Shown piece by piece: positions 15,718 to 23,704 of a DNA stretch of 36,537 bases; position 1 is the stretch's first letter, and the number at the start of each line of letters is the position of its first letter. The stretch spans positions 1-36,537 of the forward strand of contig NZ_QXFK01000013.1 in assembly GCF_003581645.1 (NCBI RefSeq), in the 5' to 3' direction. Below the pieces are notes generated by a model that did no database searches, was not told where the DNA came from, and worked only from the letters and a program-made list of their open reading frames with translations. The position numbers were made by a program, and so were the translations under genes. Source of the DNA: Pelagerythrobacter aerophilus. GTDB taxonomy: Bacteria; Pseudomonadota; Alphaproteobacteria; Sphingomonadales; Sphingomonadaceae.

Positions 15718-16025
15718 TCGAAACGACACCGCGTGAACGCATCGAGGTGCTGGTCGACGCACCTCTGGCACCACGCTTGGCTGAACTGGCTGAAACGGCG
15801 GGGATCACTGGCCATACACTTCTACGTACCGAGAGCGGTCGTGGCCGGCATGGAGAGTGGTCCGAAGATCTGCTTAGCGGCGCGACAGCCAAGTACGTCT
15901 TCCTGACGATCGCAAGCCCAGAACGAGCGGATGCTTTTTTAAAAGCACTGGTGCCGCTGCTCGAAAGCCACGGTCTCGTCGTTCTTCGCTCTACCGTAGA
16001 TGTCATCCGTCCTGACCGATTTTGA
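15714..16025 (+). CDS. SbtB-like PII signalling protein
   Basis: The 103-residue product has the ferredoxin-like PII pattern: strand-helix (IEVLVDAPLAPRLAELAETAG), a flexible T-loop (about 39-56, TESGRGRHGEWSED), strand AKYVFLTIAS, helix, and final strand VVLRSTVDVIRP. Its start overlaps the sbtA stop (ATGA). In cyanobacteria SbtB binds adenyl nucleotides, including cAMP and AMP, and blocks SbtA by inserting its T-loop. The C-terminal CGPxGC redox loop of many cyanobacterial SbtB proteins is absent, as is the Tyr of uridylylated GlnB. Control would then depend on nucleotide only. Identification rests mainly on fold pattern and coupling to sbtA. Confidence 0.8.
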   Translation: MIETTPRERIEVLVDAPLAPRLAELAETAGITGHTLLRTESGRGRHGEWSEDLLSGATAKYVFLTIASPERADAFLKALVPLLESHGLVVLRSTVDVIRPDRF

Positions 16026-16111
16026 GCGCCTAGGTCTAATGTCTATCTGATCGAACGAGAAGCGGACAGTCGGCAAACGGCCCAACTTCAGCGGTACGCA
16101 CACTTCGCTTT

Positions 16112-17407
16112 TCAGAGGTTCACGCACTGGCGCATGGTTGCGCGAAGCGCCGCAGGCGCATTGGAGAGAGAGGCCTCGCCTTCAAGTCGGCCATCGATAC
16201 GCAGATAGACCATGTCCTTTTGCGTCATGAGGTGCTCGATCAACGATGTGCCCGCGATGCCTCCCACCCAGTAAGTCCCGGCATTGTTTGCCCGCTGGAC
16301 GGGAATATCGACCAGGCGCCCAGCGAAGTTCCAGGTCATGGTGCTGCGCGTGCCGGTACCCGGCTTATCCAAGAACATGGCCATGTAGGGCCGGCCATTC
16401 TCGCAATAAACCGTGATCGAGATGATGCTCGGCGAGGCCGCGGCCTCGACGTAGGCGACCGGCGCTCGGCCCTGCACGGGCAGCACCTCCCATGGCGTGC
16501 CCGGCGCGGCATTGGCCGTCTCGCCGGGGCTGCGCGCCAGCATCGCGCCGACTTCGGACGGTTCAGGCAGGCGACCGCTTGCAGGGGCGTAAACGGATAG
16601 CTTCCCTTGTTCCCAAAGTCCTACCTGCACCGCCCGCTTCGCAGCGTCGATCAGGACATAGGCCTGATCCTCCCCGCCGCGGTGCGGAGCGTTGCCCATG
16701 ATGTAGTAGAGATTGCCTTCGCGCTTAAGCGGCGTGACAGTCGAGAGATTGATCTCGAGTACTGACATCTTCTCACCGAGCACCGCGCGCAACGCGGCGG
16801 CGATGGCGCCCTTGTCGAACAGGTCGATATTGTCCTCGGCATAGCTTCCGGGATAGCGGCCCACCAGACCGGGAAGATTGGTCCACTCGAGGGGCGTTCC
16901 GGGAACCGGAACAGCTTCGGCCACGGCCGGGGGCGTTCCGCCGCTGCCGGTGCCTGCGCAGAGTTGATAGCTTCCTGCGAGCGTCGCATGAAAGGGATCG
17001 AGCCGCTGGCCCGGCTCGGCATTGGCCTCGATGCGAACTGTGCCCGGCTTTTCATCTTCGTTCACGTACATGAGCACAGGGCCAAGGTCGCTGTCGCTTC
17101 GCGGGAAAGGGAAGAACGCAAGCGCAATGCCCTCGTAAAACCCTCCGAAGAAGCTCGCCGCGTACTCGATCCGCGTCGCCGTTACCGTTCGGCCATCCGC
17201 GCGGAAGGTCATGCCGGCCTCAGCGATCGTCACGCGCGGCTCACGAGCGCAGTCGCCGTCCGGCGCATAACTGCCGTAGATGTGATCGAACTCGGCCCCC
17301 TGGAGGCCATCTATGGAAACAGCCTGAGCGGAGTCTGTGACCATCAGCGCATTGGCCGCCAATGCAAGACCGAGCACGCGCCGCCCCCGAAAATCCAGCT
17401 TGTCCAT
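16112..17407 (-). CDS. Exported protein of unknown function
   Basis: The 431-residue product starts at ATG 17407 after a GAGGGC site and has a signal peptide ending in SAQA (about 29). It seems to have three parts. The first (about 35-155) contains IYGSYAPDGDC and a Cys pair. After a Pro-rich linker (155-175), a second (about 178-270) contains LVGRYPGSYAEDN and GNLYYIMGN, which partly echoes the first. The C-terminal part (about 310-431) contains SIISITVYCENGRPYM and ends in Cys-Val-Asn-Leu. No catalytic motif is recognised. It is convergent with sbtB and probably transcribed alone. A periplasmic ligand-binding or inhibitor-like role is possible but not supported. Confidence 0.7.
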   Translation of the reverse strand: MDKLDFRGRRVLGLALAANALMVTDSAQAVSIDGLQGAEFDHIYGSYAPDGDCAREPRVTIAEAGMTFRADGRTVTATRIEYAASFFGGFYEGIALAFFPFPRSDSDLGPVLMYVNEDEKPGTVRIEANAEPGQRLDPFHATLAGSYQLCAGTGSGGTPPAVAEAVPVPGTPLEWTNLPGLVGRYPGSYAEDNIDLFDKGAIAAALRAVLGEKMSVLEINLSTVTPLKREGNLYYIMGNAPHRGGEDQAYVLIDAAKRAVQVGLWEQGKLSVYAPASGRLPEPSEVGAMLARSPGETANAAPGTPWEVLPVQGRAPVAYVEAAASPSIISITVYCENGRPYMAMFLDKPGTGTRSTMTWNFAGRLVDIPVQRANNAGTYWVGGIAGTSLIEHLMTQKDMVYLRIDGRLEGEASLSNAPAALRATMRQCVNL

Positions 17408-17856
17408 AGAATCTGCCCTCGCACACTCGGACTGGAATCAATGATCCAGACTGTATGCGACCCCAGATCGGAACTAACAGAAATCCGTCATTCTGATCAA
17501 CGGGTGGATGGGCCGGCGAGACTTTATGACTGCGTTCTGACAGCAATGTCTGTTTCGCTGACTGCTGAGCCTGAAGCTGCCAGTCAGCAACCGGCCCAAT
17601 TGCCGCCTCCACCCCGCGCCTGAACCAGCGGCAGCTTTCGGGGAGCGCAGTGGAGCCGCCGAGCGGCGGCTATGTCGGCGTTGGGCGCCGGTGCTGCAAC
17701 GCCACGTCCGCAAGGGCAAATTTTGTAGCTGCAGCAGCGTTTCCGGACGCGACGACATTGCGTGCCTTTGACGCGACTGGGATAAGCCTCCATGGCGAGC
17801 AACTAACAAGCGGGCACGAGCGAGGCGCGTGCGATGGCCATCTCTTTTACGTCATT
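17408..17856. other. Intergenic stretch without a recognised gene
   Basis: This 449-base region lies between the divergent exported protein and the zinc-ribbon membrane protein and must hold both promoters. Open frames cross it on both strands, but they are rich in Arg, Cys and Ala and show no family features. I see no RNA gene. Confidence 0.5.
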
Positions 17857-18201
17857 GTGAAAGACTACGTGACTAGCCTGACATCGAACTTGGAATTGAA
17901 AGATGCCCACGTGTCGAGACATTGCCCCAACTGCCGCTCTCGCATTAGCTTCGCAACCTTCCTCCTCCCGCGATACTGGGACAGCCTCAAGTGTCCGACA
18001 TGTACAACGGACCTCAAGCTTCGCGGTCCCTTCTCCTGGGGAGTTGAAGTGGCAGCCCTTCTGATAAGCGTCGGCGTTTATAGGGCGGTCAACGGTAGCC
18101 TTACAGAGCTGGTCGTCATGCTGCCGATCTGTGTGCTCCTCATGTTCTTGCAGTACAGGTATGCTCGCATTGAGGCCGAAGAGACCAAGTCGTCGGTGTG
18201 A
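17857..18201 (+). CDS. Zinc-ribbon protein with C-terminal membrane helices
   Basis: From a GTG at 17857 the product is 114 residues; the frame is open back to 17650, but that part has no family features, so the start is uncertain. A zinc ribbon is formed by C-P-N-C and C-P-T-C with a SFATFLLPRYWDSLK spacer. Two hydrophobic helices follow, EVAALLISVGVY and LVVMLPICVLLMFLQ. A charged tail ends the protein. Small zinc-ribbon membrane proteins of this kind are widespread and unstudied. It stands alone between the exported protein and phoD. Confidence 0.6.
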   Translation: MKDYVTSLTSNLELKDAHVSRHCPNCRSRISFATFLLPRYWDSLKCPTCTTDLKLRGPFSWGVEVAALLISVGVYRAVNGSLTELVVMLPICVLLMFLQYRYARIEAEETKSSV

Positions 18202-18606
18202 GCCCGATCTCACTCAGATGGTGAATGGGTCAGGCCGTTGTCGGCCTACTGTCTGCTAACCGCCCAGTCGTAGCTATCCCGCTTTCATCTCGGCACACCA
18301 AGAGCTGCCTAGCAGGAAGCGACACGTTGCCGCCTCTGGCCGAGCATGAACATAGGGCCGGTTTCGACGAGCTAATCTAAGTCAGCGAATGTCCGAAATT
18401 ATCGGCGATCATGCTCTTCACTTCGTTCGGTCGCATCATACCGGTTAGAGTGCACTTGGAGTTCCGTGCAACTTGGCTAGCCAGCTGAAGCCGAAATGCT
18501 TCTTGCTTCCAATAGTCTGGCTCAAGCCTTGATCCGTTCGATTTGCCGAGGCGGCTGCGCAGGTTCCTAGATCGAGCGCTGGTCAGAGCGCCGACGTGCC
18601 CCGAAC
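18202..18606. other. Intergenic stretch with a small hairpin and a gene ghost
   Basis: An AGGCCG-TTGT-CGGCCT hairpin lies at 18232-18247, about 30 bases after the zinc-ribbon gene, without a T tract. Most of the rest is an open minus-strand frame described separately. No RNA gene is seen. Confidence 0.45.
18377..18580 (-). pseudogene. Possible 3' remnant of a protein gene
   Basis: Reading the minus strand toward a TAG at 18377, the frame is open and the residue mix looks protein-like, with LEPDYWKQEAFRLQLASQVA, a TGMMRP turn and KSMIADNFGHSLT at the end. There is no suitable start codon before the frame runs into phoD. It could be the C-terminal end of a gene displaced by the phoD-TonB block. 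I do not recognise the family. Confidence 0.25.
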
Positions 18607-20262
18607 TCAGCTCTCTAGTGCTTGCAGCGGGCCATCGGGCCGGGTGCGGAATGTGGCGGCTACGCGCCGCTCGAACGGTTTGGCGAAAATCGTCGAAACG
18701 GCGACATGCTCCACCCGCGCCTGCTCAGGCGTCAGCGTGACCAGCGCATAACCCTTGTTGTCCTGGTCGCAGTAGATGACTTCGTCGTTGGCCGCGGCGA
18801 GGAAGCGGCCCAGGCCCGGCAGGATCGAGCCGTAGGACGGGCTCGAGATCGCCGTGCAGCCGACCTCGACGCCCGCCAGCCGGCCCGAGCGATCGTGCAG
18901 ATTGTTGGTCCAGGCCGCGTGGCTGTCACCGGATAGCACCAGCGGGCGCGATCCGGCGCGGGCGAACAGCTCGTAAAGCCGCTCGCGCGCGTGCGGATAG
19001 CCGTCCCAGCTATCGAGATTGAACGGCACGCCAGCGCGGTATCCCGCCAGCGCGGTGTCGATCTGTGCGCGATATTGCGCGGGCATCTGCGCGCGCATCT
19101 CGGCATATGCCGCGGCGCCGAGGCTCGCTTCAAGATCCGGCCCGGCGACCCGCGCCATCACCACCTGGTTGCCGAGCAGCTGCCACGGCTTGCCGGCCCG
19201 CACAGAGGCGCCCAGCACCCCTTCCAGCCATTCGCTCTGCCCGCGCCCGAGCAATTCGCGTTCGGGCCGCTCGCGCTCGGCCAGCAGCGCCGCGACGCGT
19301 TCCGCCGCCGGCAGTTCGCCCTTGGGGGCCGCCTGCCGGTCGCGCGCCAGCAGCCGGGTCTCGACCATCGCCAGAGTGGCGAGGTGGCCGAATTCGAAGG
19401 TGCGGAAGATCGCCTCACGCGCGCGCAGCGGATCGGGATCGCGGATCGGCATCCATTCGAAGTAGGCCTGCATCGCCACCGCCTTGCGCCCGGCCCAGTC
19501 GCCCTCGCTTTGCGGCTGGTGGTTCTCCGCTCCGCCGATCCATCCGTCATTGGTGACTTCATGATCGTCCCACACGCAGATGAAGGCCGCGCGGGCATGG
19601 GCGGCCTGCAGGTCCGGGTCGGACTTCACCTGTGCATGGCGGCGGCGGTAGTCGGCGAGCGAGACGATCTCGTGCGGCGGATCGGGTAGCCGGCCAAGTC
19701 GGCGGCCAATATCCGCGCCATAACCCGTCTCGCCATATTCGTAGATGTAATCGCCCAGATGCACCACCGCATCAAGGCGCGGCAGCGCCGCCATGTCGGC
19801 ATAAGCATTGAACAAGCCGCCGGGATAGAGCTGGCAGGAGGCGACCGCGAACACCAGCTCGTCCACAGCGCCCGTAGGCAGGGTGCGGAAGCGGCCTGAC
19901 TGAGAGCGCGCGCCGCCCGGGCCTTCGAAACGGTAAAAGTAGTCGCGGCCCGGCGCGAGGCCGGTCACTTCCACCTTGGCGGTGTGATCGGCAGAGGCGC
20001 GCGCAGCGACCTGGCCAGAGGCGATCGGAGCGCCGTCGGGGGAAGTAGAGACGCGCCAGGCGAGGGGAATGTCGCCGCCATAGCCTTCCTCGGCTGTAGC
20101 CCGCGTCCAGATCACCGCGCCGTCTGCCGACGGGTCGCCGCTGGCGACACCGTGGGCGAAGCGGACTTCGTGGGGCGGCTGTTGCGCGATGGCGATCCCG
20201 GGGAGGCCCAGCGCGCCCCCGGAGCCCAGCAGCGCAAGCACGCCGCGGCGATTCATCGGCAT
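18607..20262 (-). CDS. phoD: PhoD-family alkaline phosphatase/phosphodiesterase, Tat-exported
   Basis: The 551-residue product starts after an AAGGAG site. Its N-terminus has a twin-arginine signal (NRRGVLALLG, then Ala at about 26). An Ig-like N-terminal domain (about 30-130) precedes the metallophosphatase core. Visible metal-site motifs are SC (142-143), HLGDYIYEYG (168-177), WDDHEVTND (231-239) and, near 445, SGDSHAAWTNN. PhoD enzymes use Fe3+ and Ca2+ to release phosphate from phosphodiesters in the periplasm. The gene lies 31 bases downstream of a TonB-dependent receptor on the same strand, so the pair probably captures an organic phosphate. No Pho box was clear by eye. Confidence 0.92.
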   Translation of the reverse strand: MPMNRRGVLALLGSGGALGLPGIAIAQQPPHEVRFAHGVASGDPSADGAVIWTRATAEEGYGGDIPLAWRVSTSPDGAPIASGQVAARASADHTAKVEVTGLAPGRDYFYRFEGPGGARSQSGRFRTLPTGAVDELVFAVASCQLYPGGLFNAYADMAALPRLDAVVHLGDYIYEYGETGYGADIGRRLGRLPDPPHEIVSLADYRRRHAQVKSDPDLQAAHARAAFICVWDDHEVTNDGWIGGAENHQPQSEGDWAGRKAVAMQAYFEWMPIRDPDPLRAREAIFRTFEFGHLATLAMVETRLLARDRQAAPKGELPAAERVAALLAERERPERELLGRGQSEWLEGVLGASVRAGKPWQLLGNQVVMARVAGPDLEASLGAAAYAEMRAQMPAQYRAQIDTALAGYRAGVPFNLDSWDGYPHARERLYELFARAGSRPLVLSGDSHAAWTNNLHDRSGRLAGVEVGCTAISSPSYGSILPGLGRFLAAANDEVIYCDQDNKGYALVTLTPEQARVEHVAVSTIFAKPFERRVAATFRTRPDGPLQALES

Positions 20263-20293
20263 TTCGGTTCTCCTTCTGCTCGTCCGTTCCGCC

Positions 20294-22672
20294 TCAGAAG
20301 AACCGACCGGTCAGTTCCACGCCGTAGAAGCGCGGCTCTGCTGGGATGAAGGTCGGAATGCCGAAAGCGCCGCCGGTGTTGCCCGCATCGAGCAAGTAGT
20401 TCTCGTTAGTCGCGTTGCGGATGAAGCCGGCGATCTCGAACCGGTCCTCGGCGAAGCTCAACCCCGCACGTGCATTGAGCAGAGTGACCGCATCCTGCGA
20501 GAGCAGCTCGCTGTTGGGCATCTCGAAATAGATGCGGCTGCGGTGGGTGATGCTGGGCGTCGCGAAGAAGCGCATCCCGTTGCCGACCGGCGCATCCACG
20601 GTGAAGCCGGTCGCCCCCTGCCATTTCGGCTGCAGACGGAAGCGCGCGCCGGAATAGGCCGGCGTCAGGGCGCTATCTTCGTCCACCTTGGCATCGATGT
20701 AGGCGCCATTGGCGAACAGGCTCAGCCACGGCGTGGCCTGCACCGCCAGCTCCGCCTCCAGGCCGAGATTGGCGGCCGAGCCGGCGCTTTCGGTGCGGCT
20801 CGAGCCATCGTCCTGCAGCACGCTGACCTGGAAGCCCGAATAGTCGAGGTAATAGGCGCCGAGTGAAGCGGAGACCGGCCCGCTGCTGACCTTCACGCCG
20901 GCTTCGTAGTTCCACACCACCTCTTCCGGCACGAGCTGGTAGTCAGGCACCGCGTTTCCTTGGTTATCCCGCGTAGCGCCCAGCTGCACGACGGCCGAGC
21001 GGCGGCCCTTCGACACGGTCGCGTAGAGGTTCACATCGTCCGTGGCGCGATAGAGCACGTTGAAGCGCGGCAGCACGTCGAAGAAGTCGTCCTGCGCGGT
21101 ATAGGTCTGCCCGTCCGTATCGGTCTGGCCGGGGATCAGCGAGTAAGCGAGGCTCGGCAGCGCCGCCAGCAGCGCCTGGCGCATCTCTGCCGGGAGCAGG
21201 CCAATCAGCACCGGGGCCGGCGCAGTGGCGGAATAGCCCGACTGGCGGTCTTCCCACAGCAGGCGGACGCCGGCGGTAAGTTCCAGTCTGTCGGTCGCCA
21301 GCCAGGTTCCATCTGCGAACACCGAATAGCTATCGTTCTGCCCCTGGTTTTCGTAAACCGACCGATAGGGAAGCTGCGTCAACGCGCCTCCGGTCAGGGC
21401 CGCCAGGACCTGCGATGCGGGCACGCTGCCGTCCGCCGCCACGCAGGGCACATTCGGCACCGCGCGGGTCAGGCACTGCAGGAACGTCCCTTCCTCGCCG
21501 GAGAAAGGCACGGTCTGCCGGCCGTCCTCGGTGAAGTAGTTCCAGCCGAAGGAGCCACGCAGATTCGTGCCCGAGTAGGCGAAGCGACCCTCGTGGCTGA
21601 ATTGCCAGCCCTTGGCGATCTCGGCGAATTCCAGGAACCAGGCGGCCGACCCGTCGGCATCGAAGGTCTCGAGGCTGTCGAACTCCCGGTAGCCGTTGAC
21701 CGTGGTGAAGGTCCAATCGTCGGCGATCGCGTATTCGGCGGTGAAGTTCAGGTCGTAGATTTCGCGATCGAGCCCGAGCTGGTCCTTGCCCAGCACTTCC
21801 GCGGAGAGGGTCGATCCGCCCAGGTTGGCCCGGCCGAAAGGATCGGCCGGCCCCGCTTCCGTCGGCAAGGTACCGGAAATGAACGGCGTTCCGCCATTGC
21901 GCTGGCGATCGAAGGTGCCGACCAGGTCGATCGCCAGATCGTCGTTCGGGGTCAGGCGCAGCGAAGCGCGCAGCCCCAGGTTGTCGAGCGCATACAGCTC
22001 CTCTTCCTGCGAAGGGTTGAGGTTTTCGACATAGCCATCGCGCTTCTTCCATTCGAAAGCGATGCGGCCAGCCACCTTGTCGTTGCCCGCGTTCACGAAG
22101 CCCGACAGCTTGGTGTAGTCGAAATTGCCGTACGCACCGGTCAGCTCGGCCGAAACGCCCGGCTCGGGCCTTGCCGGCACGATGCTGATCGCGCCCACCG
22201 CAGAAGCGGTGCCGAACAGGGTGGCCTGCGGGCCCTTGATGACCTCGATGCGGTCGAGATCGTAGATCGACTGATAGCTCCCGCGCGAGCGCGAGATGTC
22301 GACGCCGTTGTAGTAGAGCGTGACGCGCGGCCCCTGCTGCGCCGAACCGGAATCGGAGGTCACGCCGCGGATCACGATGCCCGGGTTGTTCGCACTCTGC
22401 TCCTGGACGTTCAGACCGGGGACGTAGTTCGAAAGTTCGTCCAGATCGGAGACCCCCAGTTCCTCGATCCGCTCGCCGCTCAGCGCGGAAATGGTGATCG
22501 GCACATCCTGCGCACGCTGTTCGAATTTCTGCGCGGTGACGACGATCTCGTTGCCCGACTGTCCGGTGCCTTCGAGGTCCATCGTGTCGGTCGCGTCCTG
22601 CGCCAAGGCAGGGCAGGCGACCAGCGCCGTAGAGGCGAGAAAAAGGCGTGCAGTTGCGTAACGAACGTTCAT
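20294..22672 (-). CDS. TonB-dependent outer-membrane receptor
   Basis: I choose ATG 22672, where a signal peptide begins (RLFLASTALVACPALAQ), giving 792 residues; the frame is open 57 codons earlier without signal features. A TonB box-like NEIVVTAQKFEQ is followed by the plug domain (SDLDELSNYVPGLNV, IVIRGVTSD, RIEVIKGPQATLFG) and a 22-strand barrel ending in TGRFF. Such receptors import iron complexes, vitamin B12, sugars or other bulky ligands with energy from TonB-ExbB. The co-transcribed PhoD suggests a phosphorus-containing ligand. Sphingomonads carry many such receptors, so substrate is not predictable. Confidence 0.92.
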   Translation of the reverse strand: MNVRYATARLFLASTALVACPALAQDATDTMDLEGTGQSGNEIVVTAQKFEQRAQDVPITISALSGERIEELGVSDLDELSNYVPGLNVQEQSANNPGIVIRGVTSDSGSAQQGPRVTLYYNGVDISRSRGSYQSIYDLDRIEVIKGPQATLFGTASAVGAISIVPARPEPGVSAELTGAYGNFDYTKLSGFVNAGNDKVAGRIAFEWKKRDGYVENLNPSQEEELYALDNLGLRASLRLTPNDDLAIDLVGTFDRQRNGGTPFISGTLPTEAGPADPFGRANLGGSTLSAEVLGKDQLGLDREIYDLNFTAEYAIADDWTFTTVNGYREFDSLETFDADGSAAWFLEFAEIAKGWQFSHEGRFAYSGTNLRGSFGWNYFTEDGRQTVPFSGEEGTFLQCLTRAVPNVPCVAADGSVPASQVLAALTGGALTQLPYRSVYENQGQNDSYSVFADGTWLATDRLELTAGVRLLWEDRQSGYSATAPAPVLIGLLPAEMRQALLAALPSLAYSLIPGQTDTDGQTYTAQDDFFDVLPRFNVLYRATDDVNLYATVSKGRRSAVVQLGATRDNQGNAVPDYQLVPEEVVWNYEAGVKVSSGPVSASLGAYYLDYSGFQVSVLQDDGSSRTESAGSAANLGLEAELAVQATPWLSLFANGAYIDAKVDEDSALTPAYSGARFRLQPKWQGATGFTVDAPVGNGMRFFATPSITHRSRIYFEMPNSELLSQDAVTLLNARAGLSFAEDRFEIAGFIRNATNENYLLDAGNTGGAFGIPTFIPAEPRFYGVELTGRFF

Positions 22673-22846
22673 AGTGGCTCCCGATCCTGAGGTTCGAAGC
22701 GCAGCTATGCGCGATATGTGACGCTCAGGAGGCTGTTCGATTGCGGCACGATGAAACCGGCGGTCCGCATTGGAGGGGACGAGACGGTGAGGAAATCTGT
22801 CCGCGCAGCACTTTTCCACGCACTTGGAGTCGTGAACTGACACAGC

Positions 22847-23138
22847 TATCCTCAGCGCCGATGTGCTGACCCGGATTTCCGCAACGCTCGGTATTTATGC
22901 CGCGCTTTGCGTGCTGTTCGCCGAGGAAGACTAGCGCATCTGCTGGTTGGCTCAGCCGCATAACGCTCCGGTGTTTGGCGGTCGCGCGCCGATGAGGCTT
23001 GTAATGAGCGGCGCGCTGGATGACCTGCTGACCCTGCGTCGTTTGCTCGATGACGCTGGCGGCGGCATCTACATGGCTCCGAACGCGGCCGATTGGGGCT
23101 TTGAGCCGTACAAGGATGATGAGATAGTCATCGGTTGA
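22847..23138 (+). pseudogene. Decayed second copy of the MbcA/Xre-type antitoxin
   Basis: From 22847 the sequence runs parallel to the last 292 bases of the antitoxin gene at 1754-2251 with many substitutions and no indels. The first 206 bases of the gene are missing. A TAG at 22932-22934 replaces the codon for E98. The downstream half remains open and still encodes the FGG and GGIYMAPNA motifs. The break at 22847 marks an old recombination or insertion edge, just upstream of the TonB receptor gene. Confidence 0.85.
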
Positions 23139-23140
23139 TG

Positions 23141-23173
23141 GCGTGGCTGAGGTGCATCCAGCGGCAGCCACGC
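23141..23173 (+). terminator. Hairpin after the antitoxin remnant
   Basis: GCGTGGCTG and CAGCCACGC are perfect 9-base arms with a 15-base loop, two bases after the pseudogene stop. It corresponds in position to the hairpin at 2263-2291 but the arms differ in sequence, a pattern of compensating change that supports a real RNA structure. Confidence 0.45.
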
Positions 23174-23284
23174 GCCCCAGTCTCGGACCCTCGAGCTTTA
23201 TCCGTGAGCGCCTGAAAGCGGACCGGCAGCTGGCGTTGCGACCTTCACCTAGTGCCGAAATTGCATGGGATGCGGCCCTTGCGG

Positions 23285-23704
23285 TCAATTGAGCTTTCGA
23301 TAGACTGGTTCGGGCGTAGCCTTGTCGATTATCTTCCCGGCGCCCAAATTCCTGATTGCCGCATGCAGGGCAACCCGCTCAACCGGGGCTAAGGGCTGCG
23401 AGACTGTTGTTATCACGACCGTAAGGCGCGAAAATGGAAGTAATCTAAGACCTGAAGCCGCCTCCTTGAAGGCATGCTTTAGCTCCTCTTCCAAGTGCGT
23501 CTGATCCGCGATCAAGAGGTCCGCGTTCGAAAACTTGTAGAGCGCTTTCCGATCTATCGCCGCATGTCCAGATGTTCTCCTCAGCAGGATCTGGTTATGG
23601 AGGATCTGCAATTCGAACTCGTATCTGAAAATCATAAGATCGCTAATCCCCTGGTCCGCCTTGCGGAACGTCAACAACCGGGTGTATTCCGTTGAAAAAG
23701 TCAC
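23285..23704 (-). pseudogene. Unknown gene cut at its 5' end by the IS1182-type element
   Basis: The frame encodes up to 139 residues ending at 23285. Its first few codons lie inside the terminus of the adjacent IS, and the only available start is a GTG within that terminus. Native coding therefore probably begins with STEYTRLLTFRKADQG. The remaining part has a regular alpha/beta character (ALYKFSNADLLIADQTHLE, then SRLTVVITTVSQP) and looks like real protein. I do not recognise the family, and the missing 5' part is not found beyond the IS pair at 26470. A fusion protein from the GTG cannot be excluded. Confidence 0.5.

Noticed and set aside
15714-16025. Calling the small PII protein GlnB or GlnK
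   Set aside because: It lacks the uridylylated Tyr and the canonical GlnB T-loop and C-terminal signature, and it is coupled to sbtA rather than amtB or glnA.
20960-22690. Long plus-strand open frame of 576 codons
   Set aside because: It is antisense to the TonB receptor gene, has the Arg/Gly/Ala bias of a GC-rich shadow frame and no domain.
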